Assembly: GCA_033032175.1 (NCBI GenBank)
Contig: CM065318.1
Location: forward strand, 4,154,001 to 4,218,000
Reading direction: 5' to 3'
Source: Saturnia japonica
Lineage: Eukaryota > Arthropoda > Insecta > Lepidoptera > Saturniidae
Length of the DNA stretch: 64,000 bases
Shown here piece after piece: positions 59,978 through 64,000 of the stretch. Position 1 is the first letter of the stretch. Every line of letters starts with the position of its first letter. The translations under genes and the position numbers were made by a program. The notes below the pieces were generated by a model. That model worked only from the letters and a program-made list of their open reading frames with translations. It did not search any database and was not told the origin of the DNA.

Positions 59978-60580
59978 TTCACTCTCTGAACCGTTGGAAC
60001 TCAATTAAATTATTAAATTTATATTTATTAAGATGTAAATAACAAATCAAGACGAATTTTCAGCTTTGCCGCCAATTTTCTATTTATTATCTGTGCCGAA
60101 AGGCAAGCGCATTTATGGCTATACAGCCACGTGATTGCAATTTGTACTAAGCAAAGAGACTTAATTTGGTATGCCAAGAATGATAAAAGACATCCAATCA
60201 AAGATTATCCAGCACGCCATTTCATACAACATTGCTGGAGCATTGTAATATTCCAAATTCAAAAAACGCTCTTGCAATGGATTTGATTTACTTAAATCGT
60301 AAATGCGATACTTCGAGTGTTCTTTTTTCGAGAATAATCACAATATTTCCATGCATGTTTGAGAAAAATAATATATTTATTAACTGGAAACATTATATAC
60401 AAGGAAAAAATTTTATATACCTGATCGAGCTTCTTACCGGTTCTTCTGGATAATTAGGATGTATTCCGAACCGGTGGTAGTTCTTTAATGTAGGCGTTAG
60501 CCACCATAAGGCCCAAATTTAATAAAGTATTGTTGATTTTAATTTTTGACTTTTGATTTTAGTTCATTGTTCAAAACACT
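59978..60580. other. No gene seen upstream of the recombinase pseudogene
   Basis: AT-rich. The recombinase frame continues open for a few codons before its first ATG, so its start could lie slightly further right. A 73-codon plus frame at 60232 has no recognisable features. Confidence 0.35.
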
Positions 60581-60915
60581 AGTTGTGCCCCAAGGTTTCA
60601 TCCGTGTTAATTTTATCCGACAAACACCGCGCCGCAAAGGCACCCGTGTAGCCTATTGTAATTTAGTTTCCCGCAAGTAAAAAATATTTTAATTGCTTAT
60701 TATTTCTTAATTATGTGTCCAAATAACATACTATAAAGGGCCAAATTTAATTACATAAAATTGTCTTGTTTATGATTAAGTAACTTTTGTCCGTAAGGAT
60801 TAATATGCCATGCCTGAAAATATTACTCATAAATCAATGTTTAATCTTCAAATTTTTTTTTTAAATACTTTATTATGGCTTTTGTGTAACAGATAGGCAT
60901 ATAATGCTACAGTGG
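60581..60915 (+). repeat. Rep-B, left part of a split copy
   Basis: Head 'actagttgtgccccaaggtttcatcc' to 'cagataggcatataatgctacagtgg'; it resumes at 62084. The break falls exactly where the intact copy at 44425-45135 reads 'gagatagatatatgctatcgctgac'. Confidence 0.75.
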
Positions 60916-62083
60916 TAAAATGAGGCGTGTGCGTGTGCCCTCATACAAATGTGCTACGTCAACAAAATACAGAGCGGGACCGCGCACCGAGGGCGCGAAC
61001 GCGACGGAAACGATTCCCTCGAACTCTGTATAACCGACGGCGGATAACACGCTACGGTAACCAGCTGTCTGTAAACCAGTGCGTGCGAGCCCCTCTCACT
61101 ACGTGCGACCAACCCTGCTCACACCCGAAACTACTAGGCGTGAAGAGGGCGAAACATCAAGGTACACACACGCAGTGAGGTGCCTGCTGGTAGGCGCGGC
61201 GATGACGTAGCACGGAGCGGAATGGACTGGGTCGCTGGCGGGTTGAACGCTTAGAAGATGCGAAATGACACACAGGCACCACAATAAAATTTGCTGTATT
61301 CTTCAAGACACAATACAATTTATAGGTACTATCTTCTGGGTACTGTTTCTTCCAGTTTCTTGAGTCTTGAGTCTCGATTCTTCAGCTTGTGGCACCCGTG
61401 TGTGCTCGTTGGCCCCAGTAGTGCGCCTTTTATATTGTTTGCCGGAGAGCGAGACGGACGATGGCGTCTCTATCTGTACTGCTCATTACCAAACTTGGGT
61501 GTGGTCCGGTAACCGCGGTAATGCGTCGTGGTTGCACTATCGCTGTCTCTGTCTATTATTATTATTACTTGTATACAGAATACAATAAATCGTTAATATC
61601 TCTAATTACAATTATTCAATTACTATAAAAACTATTTCACATAAATGTAGACACAAATACCTATCCAAAAACACTAACTTTAACATTATAGGTTAATAAA
61701 CATGGGAGATACAAAGCATTAAACATTGCAACTTTAAAACGTCTTGTGACTCGTTATATACACACTATTTGTTGTTACAAACATTATAAAACATATACAG
61801 AAGGCCATTTTACTTAAATAACACAAAACATTACGTACAACTTTTATAAAATATGAATTATTGACAATATATGATTTTAGTACTTTAAGTGATTATTTTT
61901 ATTAAACTACAAACATTTTCATAACTTATATACTGTTCTTACATACCTACACGTTATAATATCATATTCAAAACATTAGAAACATTAAATTATTGATTGT
62001 TCGTGCAAATTATTCATCCCTACAACTTATATTTACAATTGTTATTCTCGTATCATTACGCTTAGGCCTACGCGTCGCTAACA
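60916..62083 (-). mobile_element. Probable solo LTR inserted in Rep-B
   Basis: 1168 bp bounded by a 5-bp direct repeat AGTGG (60911-60915, 62084-62088) inside an otherwise continuous Rep-B copy. On the minus strand it starts TGTTAGCG and ends CATTTTA, so the 5' end has the usual TGT start while the 3' end lacks the expected CA. It carries a strong TATA box (TATAAAAGGC, near 61432-61423) and no ORF. A solo LTR fits best, perhaps BEL/Pao-like; the class is not proven. Confidence 0.5.
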
Positions 62084-62345
62084 AGTGGACTTTTTTAGAT
62101 AAACTAAGGATCAATGTCTTTGTAGAACTTTGTATTTACGTATCATTTAATCATTACGCCATCGCACGTGGATAAAGCTGTTTGGAAGGGCTTTCACTTC
62201 CGACTTAATTAACAAAAATTAATATTTAAAAGTAGCTGACAGTGGTAGCGCCTATACTACTTCTCGTGAATCTGGCTATCACCTACAAAAACAAAATTTT
62301 CGAATCCGACTGGTAGTTCCAGAGATTAGCGTGTTTAGCGTGTAA
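62084..62345 (+). repeat. Rep-B, right part of a split copy
   Basis: Resumes with 'agtggacttttttagataaactaaggatcaat' and runs through 'ttcacttccgacttaattaacaaaaattaatattta' and 'gtctggctatcacctac' to 'gagattagcgtgttta', the 3' landmarks of the family. Confidence 0.75.
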
Positions 62346-62977
62346 TACTAATATATACCTATATAATACTCATATAATACTAATATATACACCTCTACGT
62401 GTTCCATCGAAGTTGGTGACAGTACATCCGATGCAGGCGTTGAATTGATGTTGATTATTAGAGGGGACAGCATTATGCAGCGGGATCCTGCTTGGATAGA
62501 TTCTAAGGACAATAAAGGATATAATTGTTGTTTTAATGAATTTTTGTAGGCGTAGCGTTTAATCATAATCTCATTTAATTTGAATAAAATATGATAACTC
62601 GCTATTTTAAGAAAGCGGGCTTTGACTCTTCAGGCTATTTTCCAGAATATACTGACAAGTGTTCGTGACAGATTTCAACTTGAGGATGGTAAACAGCGAG
62701 ACGAGCTTTAGAAAATGCCTAACTGTGGGTTCTAAACTTAAATGTTTCTTTCACCGAAAACTTTGGATCATTGTGTGATGCAAGCCCACGTCGATCGACG
62801 CGGTATGTGAATTCGCTGTCATTTATCTTTAATCACTTTGAAAGTATGCAAATTGTATAATCTTTTTATTGTTGTACACATAGGTTGTACACCTGAACAT
62901 CTTCTAGAATTTAGAACCACTCCTTATGGCTTTGAGAAATTTGAAAAATATTTCGAGCCTACTAAAAATTATTGGGT
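62346..62977. other. No gene seen; weak Rep-D copy
   Basis: A short run of 'aatactaatatatacctatataatact' at 62345-62390; a Rep-D-like antisense fragment at 62640-62800 ending in 'cccacgtcgatcgacgcggtatg'. Confidence 0.35.
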
Positions 62978-63265
62978 TCATAGACGGACTTGTATTAATT
63001 TTCTGCTTTTTAAACATTTATTCACATTGAGTATAGTGACCCCCATTAATTTTTTCTTAGTGCCAACCCTAAAAAGCGTTGAAGGTTGATCTTTATATAT
63101 TTTTATAACGTCATCGATATAGCACCAAGATTCGAAAAAGTTGTCCAATTTAAAACACAATAGGCACTCCCAAGACCCAACAAACTTGTTGGGTTTCGCA
63201 ATGGATTTGAGTAACCATTGAAAAGGGTACAGTAAATATTTGCTAAGGTATCCCTTCCGGTACTT
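62978..63265 (-). CDS. Unrecognised 95-codon open segment, coding-like
   Basis: Open from a stop at 63268-63266 to a stop at 62980-62978, with no early ATG, so it would be an internal exon or a fragment. The translation is rich in Trp, Cys and aromatic residues (YPFQWLLKS, VGSWECLLCF, FFESWCYIDDV), unlike chance translations nearby. The L-x-x-W-x-(n)-F-x-x-W-x-Y spacing is faintly like a RUN domain, but that is a weak guess. The YIDD string does not sit in a reverse transcriptase context. Confidence 0.3.
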   Translation of the reverse strand, partial: KYRKGYLSKYLLYPFQWLLKSIAKPNKFVGSWECLLCFKLDNFFESWCYIDDVIKIYKDQPSTLFRVGTKKKLMGVTILNVNKCLKSRKLIQVRL

Positions 63266-63279
63266 TTAATTTTATATGA

Positions 63280-64000
63280 AACTAGCGGTTGGGCCCGCGG
63301 CTCCTCACGCGTTTTTACTATGAAGTAGTTATTTACATCACGTAATTTTATTATTTACTTAAATTGTTGACAATTCATAAGCCGTATCAATTGAGGAGTT
63401 GCATGTATTTTCCGTGTACAATTTTCAACAAAACTCGGTTGAAAATGATTATTCTAATCAACAATTTCTAATGCATTATAACATATAGCCTCTCAAAATT
63501 ATAGTATGATATGTATTTCCCATCTTCAAAATTTTGGTCAGAATCAGTTGGAAATAGGTGAAAATTAAATTTTTTGAACTTATTTTTTTTATTTCTAGAA
63601 GTAATATTTCTTATAGACTAATAATTATGTAATTACTTATACTTCCCGTGTACAAAATTTCATCAAACCCGGTTAAGAATTAATGCAATTAAATTTTTTT
63701 GGAAATTGTTTTACGATTCTTAATATTGTTATTGAAAATTCTCATAACTTATCATTCATGGATTGACCTGTACATCCCGTTTATAAAATTTCATCATAAT
63801 TGGCTGAGAATTAACGAAAATATATTTTTTTGAATATATATTTTTTAAGATTTCTAAAAGTAAAGTCAATTGACCGCTGACATAAGCATCCCGTGTAAAA
63901 ATTTCAGAAGAATCAGTCAAGCCATTTTTAAGTTAAATCCGGACATACAAACAAACTGACATATAAAACAATATTTAATGTTATATTCATGATCAGTATC
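63280..64000 (+). repeat. Repeat with internally duplicated ~125-bp unit
   Basis: Begins 'actagcggttgggcccgcggct' and contains four or five diverged copies of a unit with 'ttcccgtgtacaaaatttcatcaNaNccggttNagaattaa' followed by 'aaattttttt' and 'atttctaaaagtaa' (starts near 63395, 63510, 63645, 63770, 63885). Ends with 'ggacatacaaacaaactgac' near 63961. Non-coding. Confidence 0.6.

Noticed and set aside
63090..63130. YIDD string as a reverse transcriptase active site
   Set aside because: None of the neighbouring RT motifs is present.
1..64000. CRISPR arrays, operons, riboswitches, rRNA
   Set aside because: Nothing with regular spacers or prokaryotic gene organisation; all genes are eukaryotic and intron-bearing or transposon-borne.

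Overview
The window is AT-rich eukaryotic DNA, most likely from a moth or butterfly. The evidence is an insect chemosensory-protein gene with the family's diagnostic intron position, mori-type and cecropia-type mariners, an insect errantivirus-type LTR element, and many dispersed repeats beginning with the 'ctagctgtgcccgcggcttcgc' type of sequence common in Lepidoptera. Nearly all of it is transposon-derived or featureless intergenic/intronic DNA. Only two host genes are recognisable with confidence.

Layout. (1) 1-2232, minus strand: a chemosensory protein gene. Exon 1 carries the signal peptide and the first Cys pair; a 1.86 kb intron follows; exon 2 carries the second Cys pair and runs off the left edge. 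(2) 2.2-41 kb: a repeat-filled stretch with LINE 3' ends (about 3.3, 13.0, 17.3, 24.7 and 28.6 kb), a Tc1-type remnant (30.5-30.97 kb), a dead mori-type mariner (35.0-36.3 kb), and at least seven dispersed repeat families, called Rep-A to Rep-G here. (3) 41.2-42.2 kb, plus strand: the 5' end of a TRPM ion-channel gene, with a GC-richer promoter rich in GCCAT/ATGGCG motifs, a tiny first coding exon, and an exon encoding the TRPM N-terminal signature. No later TRPM exon was found, so 42.2-64 kb may be its intron. (4) 47.3-47.7 kb, minus strand: two possible alternative last exons of an unknown gene. (5) 50,484-56,038, minus strand: a complete, apparently very young LTR element, with 307-bp LTRs identical by eye, a 4-bp target duplication ATCT, a tRNA-Ser-like primer site and a polypurine tract. 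(6) 57.6-60.0 kb, minus strand: a decayed intron-containing tyrosine recombinase gene (Crypton-like) with a mariner inserted in its C-terminal tail. (7) 60.6-62.3 kb: a Rep-B copy split by a probable 1.17 kb solo LTR.

The most unusual item is the LTR element at 50.5-56.0 kb. It encodes an intact 903-aa protein in which Gag runs in frame directly into integrase, with no protease, reverse transcriptase or RNase H, followed by an intact baculovirus-F-like Env. Env appears to be made from a spliced RNA whose AUG doubles as a six-codon upstream ORF in the unspliced RNA. Identical LTRs and a perfect target duplication show that this RT-less form (or its RNA) was itself copied recently, which implies mobilisation by an enzyme supplied from elsewhere.

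Limits: gene models come from reading splice signals and family motifs by eye. Repeat boundaries are approximate, and no database search was run.
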